Source: Berghia stephanieae
Taxonomy: Eukaryota; Mollusca; Gastropoda; Nudibranchia; Aeolidiidae
NCBI GenBank assembly: GCA_034508935.3
Contig: CM067449.1
Span: 41,054,303 to 41,118,302, forward strand
Reading direction: 5' to 3'
Length of the DNA stretch: 64,000 bases
The position numbers and the translations under genes are program-made. A model generated the notes under the pieces. The model was not told where the DNA came from and did not search any database. It saw nothing but the letters and a program-made list of their open reading frames with translations. Below, one piece after another: positions 1 through 12,245 of the stretch (positions are counted from its first letter, which is position 1; the number at the start of each line of letters is the position of its first letter).

Positions 1-120
1 CCCACTAAAAGGAATACACTCAAATGCTTACATTATACATCCAAAATAACAAACATAACAATACATAACAGAAAGATGATTTAGAAGGAAAAAAAATATC
101 ATCTCCCAAAACAATTTTAA
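1..120 (+). repeat. R1 repeat, copy a (part 1; cut by window edge)
   Basis: Matches the middle of the ~540-bp R1 family (GAATACACTCAAATGCTTAC, GATGATTT, CATCTCCCAAAAC). The R2 SINE at 129-427 interrupts it. Confidence 0.75.
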
Positions 121-128
121 AAAACAAA

Positions 129-427
129 CTTTTTATATAGCGCAATATCCACTAAACGTGGTAAGGGCGTTTTACAAGGGGTCCCTGACCAACAGCAACA
201 CGTAACATGTAGAACGACGCATGACGTCTGTTAGGTGATATTACAATTATTTTCTGTTAGAGACAACGCTGTTAACGGCCAGGTACTCATTTTACACCTG
301 AGTACGGTGAGAGAATGTGAGTAAAGAGCTTTTTCCATGGACTCAACTATGAGCCGAGCGCGAGGCTCAAACCCAGGACCTTCCGATCCGAAAGCGAGTG
401 TCATACCACTAGACCACATAGCCGCAC
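129..427 (-). repeat. R2 tRNA-derived SINE, inserted in R1
   Basis: R2 model read on its own strand: tRNA-like head GTGCGGCTATGTGGTCTAG, B box GGTTTGAGCC, body, tail AAAGCGCTTTGAGCACG and ATTGCGCTATATAAAAGCTC. This copy is full length and splits R1 copy a. Confidence 0.85.
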
Positions 428-641
428 TATAACTATGCATATTTCCCTCCCAGCCAAGCAGGAAAAAAACAAGTAATCTCTGCTTATCGTGATTCTATGT
501 GACGTTCGAACAAGATATGTGTGTGTGACTGTTGTAGTGATTTTGTAGCCGAATGAATGAACTTGTGTGATGCGAAAGAAACTATTGTAAAGCACCTCTG
601 AGCACTATTTGTGGATGCTGGTGCTATATCAAATAATAATA

Positions 642-719
<78 letters not shown>

Positions 720-818
720 TAATAATAATATACAAGTTGGAAAACAGAAAACAAGGGGATAGAAGACACAGTAGGTGTCACCCTACCCACTATGGGAAGC
801 CAGGAACCCCACCCAGAA
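428..818 (+). repeat. R1 repeat, copy a (part 2), split by another SINE and (TAA)n
   Basis: R1 resumes at 428-480 and again at 733-818 (TTGGAAAACAG to CCCCACCCAG). Between them, 481-640 is a different SINE tail (TTGTAAAGCACCTCTGAGCA, GGTGCTATATCA) followed by (TAA)n at 632-726. Two nested insertions in one R1 copy. Confidence 0.7.
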
Positions 819-888
819 AATGAGGTAAGACTACAGTCCCAGACTGATGAATTTGTTTATGAAAAAAATTATCCCATTATCACACGCA

Positions 889-1150
889 GAGGGGTCCCAA
901 TAGCTCAGTTGGTAGAGCACTCGCTTCACACGCAAAGGGACCAAGATCGAGATTTGTTTCAAACTACCTCCCCCCCCCCCCCTCCCTGTCCACCCAGCAG
1001 TGAATGAGTAGCTGATTTTGCTGGAAAGTTCTTTGCAATAGACTAGCGTCCTATCCAAAGGATAGCAAGCAATTGCTATTGTCCATTTCATGCTATAGAA
1101 ACCGGGATAAATTCTGGCTCAATGGGCCCAATGGCTCTGAAGGACTTTTT
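889..1150 (+). repeat. R3 tRNA-derived SINE
   Basis: Head GGGGTCCCAATAGCTCAGTT, GGTAGAGCACTCGCTTCAC; C tract at 970-982; body CACCCAGCAGTGAATG, GATAGACTAGCG, GGATAGCAAGCAATTGCTAT; end GGCTCTGAAGGAC. Confidence 0.85.
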
Positions 1151-1299
1151 TTTTTTAATCACACGCAGATGTGAGCTGAGAAAATTTCAATCTCTATATT
1201 TTACAGTGATCACTTTTTTGAGGCAAAGCTCTTAAACTTTAAATAAATAAAAATTACAACAAATATTATACTCTCACATATAAACAAACAAAAATATAC

Positions 1300-2298
1300 C
1301 TTGGATGGAGTCGTCGGTGGTGAAAAAGCAATTGCAGACGACAGTACAGGAGATCTCTTGAGATAGTGAATGAATTCAGAAACAACACTGACCATTTCTC
1401 TGTCACTGACAACAGCCTCTGGACTTTGTTCAATATACTGTCTAAGATTCCTCACTGTGTCCAGCATTCTGGAGGAATCAAATACATTAAGCCCATTGAC
1501 ACTAGCACTGAATTTGAATTTGATACTGCTTGAGCAACGGATAGATCTGTCTCTAAAGCGACTGTTCTATCACATTGTTGGGAACTAGTATCACTGAGCA
1601 GACGACTTTGGTTCTGTGACGACTGCGCATTATTGTCATGTGAAGAAACAGCAATATCTTGTTCCCCTGTGATGAGATCAGAAAATCTTGTCATAAGTAA
1701 CTCATCAAAAATCGATCTTTCCTCTTCACACGTGGTGGACCTAAGTTATAAATTCTTTCCACGCTCAAGCGATTTTTCAATTCAGAGGCAACATCACAAA
1801 GTGATGCCAAATCTCTTTCACGATAAAAGTCATTGGACACCACATTCCTTGATATTGCATATCTACTAAGCCTTTGATTTGATGAGTTAGAAGAACTTGT
1901 GCTAGGTTGGGAACCAGTGTTTGTGGACTCTGGGCGAGACAGTAACTCAGCTGCTTGTAATAATAATCTTGCACTTTCTACTCTTGAACGAATATCTGTT
2001 GACTGTCTTTGACCTTGAACTTGAGCTTCAGTTTGGTCAAGATTTCCAATATGGCTAGCAGCATGAATTGTAGCAATATTACTATTCATTTCAATTTCAT
2101 CTTCAGATGACTCATCAATGACCACCATATCATCAGAAAAACTAGTTCTTCGCATCCTATGATCCATTAGTAGATTGGCTTTTTTTTTGACACAGAGTCT
2201 ATAGACACCACTACAAGTAAGAGGTTTTTCACAGGAGGCCAATGGTCACTTTTGCGTAAATTGTCTTGAGTTACAGCTACAAATACGTTCTCCAAAGT
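1300..2298 (-). pseudogene. unrecognised protein-coding exon with three frame changes
   Basis: Minus-strand sequence with an acceptor near 2299 (AACCAGCCAG) and donor CCAAG|GTATAT at 1299. It reads, across three frame changes, TLENVFVAVTQDNLRKSDHW; ANLLMDHRMRRTSFSDDMVV; then an acidic and S-rich part with SARLLLQAAELLSRPES; NRLSVERIYNLG; ERSIFDELLMTRFSDLITGE; MLDTVRNLRQYIEQSPEAVV; and EFIHYLKRSPVL. The first change lies at a run of nine A near 2180, the second near 1735, the third near 1500. Codon-like composition on both sides argues for a real exon, either decayed or poorly polished. I do not recognise the family. Other exons of this gene are not seen in the window. Confidence 0.55.
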
Positions 2299-2559
2299 CT
2301 GGCTGGTTGAAATTGCATATGAAAAAAAAAAAGTATTTTTTCATTATTGCACCCAACTCACAAACCTTTTATTAAACCACTTATTTTTATAGGGTTTTTT
2401 TTTTTGGTGTGCTATACAAGAATATAACCATTAAATCGTGTTACAAATTCATAGATTTTGTGTGAAATGTTTTTATTGTCCAAAGTTAGTTACTTCTGGC
2501 AGACTAATTCCTATTGACCATGATTATGTTCAATAAATTGTCAGTGTTATTTATTATTT

Positions 2560-3005
2560 GTTACTTGGCACCATTTAAAAGGAAAATGAAAGACGAAAAT
2601 AATGAAAACCAAAATATCTGCGATATTCCTCTTTATAACGAAATTATGCATCTTTAATTGAACCCCTCTAAACGCGAACGGCAATTTCCAGTCACAACTT
2701 TCTTATGGGCGAGTTGGGTTACATTTTGACTCCCACTGCTGCTGCTCACTAAACTGCCTAGAGTAATAGATAGTAAACATTTTAAAAGACGCCACTGAGA
2801 ACATATATGTTTTCCACTCCTTTCTGAGGATTGGAGAAATGGATACCTCTTTTCTGTGGTCGTTTCTTTTCTCTACAACAGTTTCAGTGAAGCTTTTAAC
2901 TTTTAAGGACACAATTCAAAATTATTCATCACAATTTTGGACAATGAATGTCAATGTAGGCATAATTTTCGTCTTTCAGTTTTGTTTTAAATGGTGCCAA
3001 GTAAC
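2560..3005. mobile_element. MITE with ~45-bp terminal inverted repeats
   Basis: Left end GTTACTTGGCACCATTTAAA ... GAAAGACGAAAAT is matched in inverse at 2960-3005 (GTCTTTC ... TTTAAATGGTGCCAAGTAAC). Interior has no coding signal. A nonautonomous DNA transposon is the simplest reading; superfamily not clear. Confidence 0.65.
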
Positions 3006-4860
3006 GAAAAATCCATCAAAAATTTCAGGAGTTGTATGAAGTTAAAATTTGGCAATTTTCAAATGCGTTTTTAAAACTAAATCTAAACTTTATCCATGCC
3101 AAATTTCAGGGCTCTATATATAATGCGCAGACACTGTTTAACCCTGTGCCAAAATGCCATGTTTTCATTATCTTCTCATCATGGCTGCCCGATATTAATA
3201 TTCATATCAATATCTTTTAATTTAGTTATTCATTACTTTAAATTTAGTCCTTAATATTCAGTACTATTATTTACTATGACATAGACATGTTTTTTTATTT
3301 TTAATACATACTTTCCAACTTTTTTTATGGGCATTTTATAGTTTTTATTTTAAAAGTTGATATATTTATTTTCTTGTAAAATCTGATATTAATAATATTG
3401 ATATTTTAAAAATGCCAATTGCTTTAATTTTATTTCATTTTGCAATCAAGTTTCTTTCCCATATTTGTTATCAGTTGTATTCACATTCTAAATAATTATG
3501 GTAAGAAGTTCCACAAGTTATAAATCTTGACAACCCACACATTGAGAGAGAAGGGGGGGGGGGGGGATAAAATTATATTAATTTTCAGTCCAAATGATGG
3601 AATAGTAAGAGCAATAAACCCAAAGTGGTTTAGCAGAATTTTTAAAAGCCAGAACTTTCCAATTAAAATAGACAAACTGCCTTTGTGTGAATCCTTTTCA
3701 ATTAATTTGAACTTATTTCATTCTGCCATTTTAGTTTGGCAATTAAATTGCCAGAGATAAAAAATAAACGCATTATATCATTTCGCAACATGTTTATATC
3801 TTTTCAGTTAATAAATATTAAATACTGAACTTGAACTGTCCCTGAAGCCCAAGCCCTTCTTTATTCTATGCATTAAATCAAAGAGGGGAATTATTTGCAA
3901 TTGTTTCAGTGAGATATTTGGGGATAAATCCAAAACTGATAATACTAATAGCAAATTATGTCTCTTATTCTTATGTCTATGTCTAGCCAATTTTTAAAAA
4001 ACTATGTAACATTTGCGTCGAATTATTAATTATTATGTGTAATAGTTAATTGGCTGGGTTGGGGTTTGAAATTTGTATCTTCTTCTTTAATTTAATAATG
4101 TAAATGCACTGTCCTCAATAAGACGAACATTTTTGTATATAAGAACTCCATATTGACTGTTTTAACCATTTTTTATTAAATTGTAATTTTGGATAAAAAT
4201 CAGTCTGAAATTTCTGACTTTGAATGAACTGCCGTAACTACATTTCTAATCAAAATAGAAACAAAATTCAAACTGGTTTGTAATCAGTGTTGCCTGCTCT
4301 TCCACATGACATTGGTTTTCAAGTGCGTGAGTTACATTTAGAATTTCTATTTTTGTTATACTCCCAACTAGAGAATGAGTCAACGAGAAAAATCTCTGCG
4401 CCTTTGCTTTCCCAACATGACATAACATAAGTTCCTTAAAAGACGTACTTAACCCAATTCAAACATGGAAAATACTGTTTATTCAGTCATCTCAGAATAT
4501 GACTCATGAACTTTAAATAAGGTCTTAATTCCTATACACAGAAGAAACACAAGCAGGTGATTGAAAATTGATGAACTCCGCTGAATTGAGTTGATTTTCT
4601 GTTGTTGTTTTTTTTTTTCCGCGGTACGGTATCGAAAGTAAAAATAAAGTTAAATTTAAAAAGTCGCCTATAATAGTACAGCAAAGAAACAAAAGATAAC
4701 CTTGAAACCAAAACGCCTATTGAATTTAAATTGTATTCGGCGAACAAGATTTAGCACACGCACACAACAAGGACAAAACAAATCAATATATATAATTATT
4801 GAACTATGAATAATTAGTTCAAATATTATTCTGTATATTATTTTTACATTCGCCTTCCAC
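3006..4860. other. AT-rich noncoding stretch
   Basis: No gene or recognised repeat seen. A run of 14 G lies at 3553-3566. Short open frames here have no codon structure I trust. Confidence 0.5.
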
Positions 4861-4867
4861 GTCAGCA

Positions 4868-4940
4868 GGGCCTGTGGCGCAACGGATAACGCGTCTGACT
4901 ACGGATCAGAAGATTCCAGGTTCGAATCCTGGCAGGCTCG
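4868..4940 (+). tRNA. tRNA-Arg(ACG)
   Basis: 73 bases with a full cloverleaf. Acceptor GGGCCTG pairs with CAGGCTC (one G-T); anticodon stem TCTGA/TCAGA with loop CTACGGA gives anticodon ACG; T stem CCAGG/CCTGG is perfect around TTCGAAT; discriminator G. A and B boxes are intact and a T9 run at 4944 is a good Pol III terminator. Unlike the SINE heads in this window it has a complete acceptor stem and no repeat body after it. Confidence 0.93.
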
Positions 4941-5446
4941 AACTTTTTTTTTCTTTTTTTTTTGTGTGTGTGTGTTTGAGACAGGCCTGGAGGACAATTT
5001 CTTTTTTTGTTTTGTTTTGGTCTTCTCTTCAACTGTCTACAGTGGCTCACAATTTTATGCTCTATTTAGTTAGACACGGATTAAATACTACAACCTATTT
5101 ATATTAATGCGTCATGGAATATTTTACTCCTAGCCCCTGCTTCAATGATTCCTTATCAGAAATAAATTTATACTTAACATTAGAGAGTAGGGCGTAATCT
5201 GCTTTAGGTTAGAATTATATAAAGTTGGAGTCATGGCCAAATGTGACCCACGGCTCCCAACTGGTTTTATGTCGGTTTGAACCAGATGCTGATAGCAAAA
5301 TTTCAAATTGAAATAATCAGATATTTAAATGTATAGCTTTTCGTACGTATAGAAATTATTGTCACCCTCCCCAAGAAATCATCATATGAACTAAATCCAA
5401 ATCTTATATTATTTAGCTTCTAAACAATTCTGGCTTAAAACCGAGT

Positions 5447-6053
<607 letters not shown>

Positions 6054-6159
6054 GATGCATAAAGGCATGTATTATAATTGTTGGGTTTGTTGTTTTTTAA
6101 AAAAATAACACCATGCATAAAGACAATCTCCAAGAATAGTCCGAGACACTTCTTCTTCT

Positions 6160-7561
6160 TCTTCTAGGTTCCATGCCTGGTCCAGGCTTCGGATACTGCA
6201 TGAATTATCTCTCTCCATTCCTCCCTGTCTCTTGCCTTTTCAAACAGCTCTTGGATTGTTAGGCTGGTGAAGCCCTTCAGTTGGTCTATGAGTGTTTTTC
6301 TTTGTCTCCCCCGGGCGCGTTTACCAGGTATTTTTCCACAACTTGCCAGGTATTCATTCTTATCTTTCCTTACTATGTGTCCGAAAAAGGATAGTTGTCG
6401 ATCCACTATTAAGGGCATTAGTTTCCTTTGTTGGTATGTTTGTTTTAGCACTTCTTCGTTCGTTTTGTGTGCAGTATACGATATTCTCTGCATCCTTCTC
6501 AAGCACCACATTTCAAAAGCTTCAATGTTCTTTTGTGTTTCTGCATTTGTAGTCCAGCTTTCGCATCCGTATAACAAGATTGGCCACACGTAGCACTTCA
6601 AGACTCGGAATCTAATCCCGAACGACATCTGTTTGTTTTTCAAAATGTTTCCCAGGTCCATGAAGGCCTGTTTGGCTTGAGTTATTCTTGCTCGTATGTC
6701 TCGGTTACATCTTCCATCTGTTGTCACTATTGAACCTAGGTATTTAAAACTTTCTACGTTGGTAAGTTGCTCGCCGTGAATCGTTATATTGCAGGTGTTG
6801 TTGTTTTCGGGGTTTTCTGTATTACCATGCATTCCGTTTTGGTGATATTCACTTCCATTCCCTTGGCTTCACTATCTACTACCACTTTGTCAACAATCTT
6901 TTGAAGTTGGATTTCTGATGTTGCAATGAGTACCGTATCGTCTGCGTATCTTATATTATTTATGTTGTGACCTCCCACTTTTATTCCCTCCATATTATTT
7001 ATGCCCCTCATGATTGTTTCTTGGTATAGATTAAACAGATCTGGTGAGGCAACACACCCTTGACGGACTCCTTTCTTAATAGGAATGGAATTTCCTGTAG
7101 AGTTTCCGATTTTGATAGATGCCTGCTGGGTGTAGTATATATGTTTGCATGAGTCTGAGGTCTTTCTCATCAGCGCCAATGGAGTGCAGTTGTTTTAGTA
7201 TTTCTTCGTGGCGTACTCTATCAAAAGCTTTTTTGTAGTCGACAAAACAGAGGTATAGTGGGGTCTGAACCTGTATAGCTCTTTCACTTAAAACACGGAG
7301 GAGGTATATTGCGTTCCTTGTCCCTCTGTCAGGTTGGAATCCATATTGTTCTTCTGCGATTTCGGGGTTAATCTTATTCCTTAGCCTGTTGATAATTATA
7401 CGCAACAGTATTTTGTTGATGTGGCTTATTAAACTTATAGTTCTAAAATTTTCGCATCTGACTGCACCTGCTTTCTTTGGTATTGCTATGAAAATAGAGT
7501 TACAGAGATCTTCTGGAATTTTCCCAGTATTGTATATATTGTTGAGACACTTACCGAGCAC
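6160..7561 (-). mobile_element. 5'-truncated RTE-like non-LTR retrotransposon (reverse transcriptase)
   Basis: Minus-strand LINE remnant. 7561-7100 encodes RT fingers/palm (FVDYKKAFDRVRHEEILKQL); near 6960 is the catalytic IRYADDTVLIA; 6830-6164 encodes the C-terminal part (FKYLGSIVTTDGRCNRDIRA, CYVWPILLYGCESWT, GHIVRK, GKRARGRQRKTLIDQL) and a stop after TRHGT. At least one frame change lies near 7150. The endonuclease half is absent. The 3' end runs into a short (GAA)n tail, the usual RTE-type ending. Clade call is from motif style. Confidence 0.85.
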
Positions 7562-8290
7562 TTAAAAGTCACCAAATTGCTTTCCAAGGTTCCAAAACAT
7601 TTTGGATAGGTTTTACCTATCTACATATTATGATATATGTAGGTCTGGCATCCGAGCGAAAATATGGGCCTAGTTAACACTTGTAGTGGACAATATTTTG
7701 CGTCACTTTTTTAGATGTCCATTACAACAATGATGAGCCCATAATGAATTGGGTTATCAGACCAGCAAATAAGTGCACGTCGGTTTTACTAACGTGGATA
7801 TAGATAGTATCATTGGTTTTACCTAAATCGATTAATAAATATGTGAATTATGCCATTCTACTCCATTCGTTTTCCATGAATTGCCTATGTGCTTTCGTGC
7901 TAAAATTTGAAGTGAATGCATTCAACAAATGTTTTTTAGAGTCACAGCACATTTTGATCAAAAACATTTTTAAGTAAAAAGAAGGACTTTAAAAAATCTA
8001 AAGCAATTTCTAATTTACTTAATTTTATTCCAAAAAATGTGAACTAGGGGTGCTTAAAACGAGCCAATAAAATGGAGAGATGTGACTCATATTATAAGGA
8101 CACAACACAAAACAAACGACGTTTCGGTCTTTGGCCCTTTTTTTTTCAAGTAAATACGATATATATAATATATATTATGATAAATAATAAATAATGAATT
8201 TATATAGCGCCTAAACATCCACGTTAATCGTGCTCTAATAAAATGTTTAAAAATCAAAACAAAACAAAATTAAAAATCACGACACCACAT
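7562..8290. other. noncoding; partial SINE-tail-like box near 8200
   Basis: No coding signal. 8200-8240 has TTATATAGCGCCTAAACATC and CACGTTAATCG, a diverged relative of the R2 tail. Confidence 0.4.
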
Positions 8291-8409
8291 AAAAGGCATG
8301 AATACAGAAACAAAATCTAAGCAACATCTATTTCATAAAATTAAGCTTAGGCTTCTTTTTTATGAAATAGATGTTGCTTAGATTTTTTTTTCTGTATTCA
8401 TGCCTTTAT
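8291..8409. repeat. near-perfect ~50-bp inverted repeat (hairpin)
   Basis: AAAGGCATGAATACAGAAAC ... CATCTATTTCATAAAA is followed within about 20 bp by its inverse TTTTATGAAATAGATGTTGC ... GTATTCATGCCTTT. Arms match almost base for base, with one T-run difference. Confidence 0.85.
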
Positions 8410-8436
8410 AATATATATGTGTGTATGATTCTGTTT

Positions 8437-8640
8437 GTTTTGTTTGAGTTTTAATGGTTTTACGGCGCTTGCAACAGATTTAGGTCATTTCAATGCCAAT
8501 AAAATGGAAAATAAAAATGGGATGGTAAAAAAATTCTAGATTTGAAATTGAAAGTACACGAGACAAAAAAAAAAAAGTAAGACAAAGAGGTATGGTTCAA
8601 ATAGGGGGTAGATGCAGATTCCAAGAGCACACTGTCGGTG
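8437..8640 (+). repeat. R1 repeat, copy b (5' part)
   Basis: Starts with TTTTACGGCGCTTGCAACA and ends after the AGATTCCAAGAGCACACT segment, where copy c begins. Confidence 0.8.
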
Positions 8641-9080
8641 ATTTTGTTTTTATTGTTTTTAAGGGTTTTACGGCGCTTGCAACACATTAAGGTCATATCA
8701 GCGCCAGTAAAAAGGAAGAAAATTGGATAATGAAAAGATTCTAGATGTATAACTAAAAGGACTTGAGGAAAAAGTAAGACAAATTGGGAACAGATGTAGA
8801 TTCCAAGCGCATACTATCAGTGTAATTAGTTTGAGATCACCTAAAAGTCTCACCCAGACACCAGCACAGAGAGATGATTTACAAGGGAAAAAATATAATC
8901 TCCCAAGACAATAACTATGCATTTGACTGGTTCACTCCCAGCCAAGCACTACGGACAGGCAAGGGCAAAATCAAGTAATCTCATTCCAAGACAAAGACAG
9001 AAAGCAAATTGGAAAACAGAGATATGGGGATAGACGACACAGAAAGTGCCACCCTGCCCATTATGGGAGGCCAGGAACCC
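8640..9080 (+). repeat. R1 repeat, copy c (near full)
   Basis: From TTTTACGGCGCTTGCAACAC (about 8670) to GGGAGGCCAGGAACCC. Contains the hairpins described in the findings. Confidence 0.85.
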
Positions 9081-9087
9081 GATAGTG

Positions 9088-9406
9088 TTCCTCGTTCGAG
9101 ATCACCTAAAAGCCTCATCTAGACATAAGCACAGGATCTCACAATGAGAAATATACAAACCACAATATACTCAAAACAAAAACTAGCAATACATAACAGA
9201 GATATGATTTACAATGAAAGAAAATACCATCTCCCAAACCTAATTCATTTGACTGTTTCCCTCCCAGCTATGGTCTTCAGCCAGGGCTAGAAAAAAAAAA
9301 ACAACTCAATCATCCAATTACAAGACAAAGACAGAATGCAACCAGGAAAACGGATAAAGAGGGATAGAAGGCACGGGAAGTGGCCTCCAAAAGACCCCAT
9401 CCAGAG
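9088..9406 (+). repeat. R1 repeat, copy d (3' part)
   Basis: From GAGATCACCTAAAAGCCTC to CCCCATCCAG; third R1 piece in a head-to-tail run, followed by a (GGA/GAA)n tract to 9580. Confidence 0.8.
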
Positions 9407-9580
9407 AGGAGGAGGAGAAGAAGAAGAGAAGAAGAAGAAGAAGAAGAAGAAGAAGAAGAAGAAGAAGAAGAAGAAGAAGAAGAAGAAGAAGAAGAAGAAG
9501 AAGAAGAAGAAAAAGAAGAAGGAGGAGGAGTAGGACGAGAAGAAGGAGAAGGAGGAGGAGGAAAAGGAGAAGGAAGAGTT
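9406..9580 (+). repeat. (GAA)n/(GGA)n purine microsatellite
   Basis: Pure AG purine tract, about 170 bp, grown at the end of R1 copy d. Long charged open frames over it are artefacts. Confidence 0.9.
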
Positions 9581-9589
9581 TGAAATCAA

Positions 9590-10555
9590 ACCAACTCAAA
9601 ACATATTGTGATGGTAATATATGTTTAAATAAATTGTTTTTATTAAATTTTGTTTTCAAAAAAAAAAAAAAAATAAATTGCATAGAAAGTACAAATCAAA
9701 CAAACAACTGATCTAACACGATTCAAATCTACACAAAAACCAAACGCTTGGGAACGTAATGTCAAGGTCAATTAAAATATCAAAACGAATTTTACTTACG
9801 TCATGCCTCAATCAAAATGAAAAACGAAGTTGTATAAAAAATTATGGTGTAATAAAATGAACAACAACGAAAAGAAAAGAATAATAATTTAAACAAATAA
9901 AATAAAATAAAAAAAACAAACAAACAAAAACAAAACAAAACAAAAAACAAAAAAAACAAAACAAATGGAATTGATGCTTTTAAGACAAGTAAATAATATT
10001 TTATCACAGACCGACTGATGATCCAAGAACACGTCAGTCACGAAAATACACTTTATCTTATAGTAAAATAAAGTATAATGTGTATAATTTGAAATCAAAT
10101 TTAATCCGTGGTATTGAATGTTTATTATCGGTTATTATTATTAAAATATCAAACAACAGCAACGGCAATGAATATTTTGGGGAAAGAGGGATAATTTCCT
10201 CTTCACTTTTAAGAAGAAAAAAAATAATATTAAAAAATAAATTTCGTTATGTACATTTTAAAAATAATAAGAAGAGTAATCTTGTTTCAATGTACATACA
10301 AACACAACAACAATAGATGTACTTTTGCTTTACTAGTGTACAGGGTATTAAAAGGTCAGTTGGCCTAAATCACCCACGATATATGATATGATATGATATG
10401 ACATGATATATGATATGATGTACCAAAGTCGTATTACTTCAATTTCATAATATTTTCTTTTAGCATAAAAAGACATTTTCTACTTTGATATCAAGTAAAA
10501 TAAATGATGAAATAGTCATGTTTAACTTAATTATAAAATACCCCCCTTTTTTTTT
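9590..10555. other. AT-rich noncoding stretch
   Basis: A-rich runs around 9900-9965 and a short (TATGA)n array at 10379-10423. No gene seen. Confidence 0.5.
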
Positions 10556-10760
10556 TTTTTTTGTTTGTTGCTTTAGGTCTCTTCCAACACAATTGAGGTT
10601 ATATGAGAGACCGCTGAAACAAAAAAACAAGCAATCTAACAAAAATAGTACAAATGTCAATCAAAATCATAACCTAAAGATATCATAAGCTAAATTATAA
10701 ATAACCAAGAACAAACAGCAGAGGATTTACAGGAAAAAAAAATATCCCCTGTCAAAAATA
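10556..10760 (+). repeat. R13 repeat, relative of R1
   Basis: Poly-T, then hairpin GGTCTCT ... AGAGACC at 10576-10612; ATAACCTAAAGATATCATAA; then a second part (GAGGATTTACAGG ... ATATCCCCTG) that lines up with the R1 GATGATTTACAAGG ... ATATCATCTC segment. Second copy at the window's right end. Confidence 0.75.
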
Positions 10761-11265
10761 CAATCACAAACCAAAGAAGCAGGATAGGCTAGTAAAGAGA
10801 AGAAGAAACGACATCACTATCGGATCGTACACCCATGCGAACATCATAGGTATATGATTCAAGGGTGATGCTCCCATCCAACCACCCGCAAAATACCCCC
10901 TTCCCCCCTCCCCTAAACAAATTCAATAAAACAAAATAAAATAATAGATGTTGTGTGTATTGTCATGTAAATAGAGGAAACAAACATTTCTGATCAATTA
11001 TTTTTACTACATATTATTAAATATAGAAAATGTATAAATCAAGCATTATTTAAAAATTTAAAAAATAAAATAAATTATCAAAAAAATTTTAAAATTCAAA
11101 CGCATAAAATAAAAATTGCTAACAATCTTAAGTAGACACTTTTGAGTATATAATATAATTATTACAATATTCATCAGATTCAGATACAAGGTAACATTAA
11201 TAATAAGCTACCATAAAAATGTAAAATCGCAGAAGATTTCAGATTAAGCAGAAATGACACACAAG

Positions 11266-11802
11266 TGTTTGTTTTAATGTTTTTAAGGGATTTACGGCGC
11301 TTGCAACACATTTAGGTTTTATCAGTTATCAGCGACAGCATAAAGGAAGAAAATGGGAAAGTGAAAATCTAGAATTACAATTAAAGAACCCAAGAAAAAG
11401 TAAGACAAAGGGGAACTGGGAACAAATAGGGAGCAGATATATATTCCAAGAGCATACCATCAATGTACTTAGTTTGAGATCACCTATAAGTCTCATCCGG
11501 ACACAAGCACAAGATCCTACAAAGAGGAATACTTTCAAATGCTTACATTATGCATTCAAAATAACAAAAATAATAATACATGACAGAGAAATGATTCACA
11601 AGGGAAAAAAATATCATCTCCCAAAACAATAACTATGCATTTGACTCCCTCCCAGCCAAGGATTCCAGTTGGGGCTGGGACAAAACTAAGTAATCCTATC
11701 CCAAGACAAAGACGGAAAGCAAATTGGAAAATAGTTATAAGAGGGTAGAAAACACAGTAAGTGCCACTCCTCCCACTGTGGGAGGCCAAGAATCCCACCC
11801 AG
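11266..11802 (+). repeat. R1 repeat, copy e (full length)
   Basis: Complete ~540-bp copy from the T-rich start and TTTACGGCGCTTGCAACAC to GAATCCCACCCAG. Confidence 0.85.
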
Positions 11803-12000
11803 TGACACATAAAATACTTCAATTCTATATATCTTTTTCAATGATCAAAACGTTCCACCAATATTGAACGATTTCAACAATCTCAAAACATACTTTTGTC
11901 AAATTAAATTGGTTTTAATGGGGGAGAAATTGATTAAAATGTGTCATGAATCAGCAGTAAATTTCTAACAATATCCTACATTGGTGTAATGATTCATTTA

Positions 12001-12245
12001 ATTTTTTTTTTTTTTTTGGTTTTTATGATTTTACGGCGATTCAGTCAATAAATTTTAGAATGATACTGAAGATAACAGAAATGTACTTACAAACATCCAA
12101 GAGAAAAAAAAGACAATGTTTCTGGGTTAAACAGACAACAGATGTAGATCCAAAAGCAACCTATCGATGAGTCAAATTTGACACCACTAAAAGTTCCACC
12201 TTGACACCTATATTGGATCCCACCAGGAGAAGGACCTACAACCAG
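12001..12245 (+). repeat. R1 repeat, copy f (old, diverged)
   Basis: TTTTACGGCGATTCAGTC, AACAGATGTAGATCC and ACACCACTAAAAGTTCC still align with R1, with many changes. Confidence 0.55.

Noticed and set aside
889-960. Possible tRNA gene (TAGCTCAGTTGGTAGAGC)
   Set aside because: Only A and B boxes are kept; the acceptor stem does not close and the sequence continues as the R3 SINE body seen in four copies.
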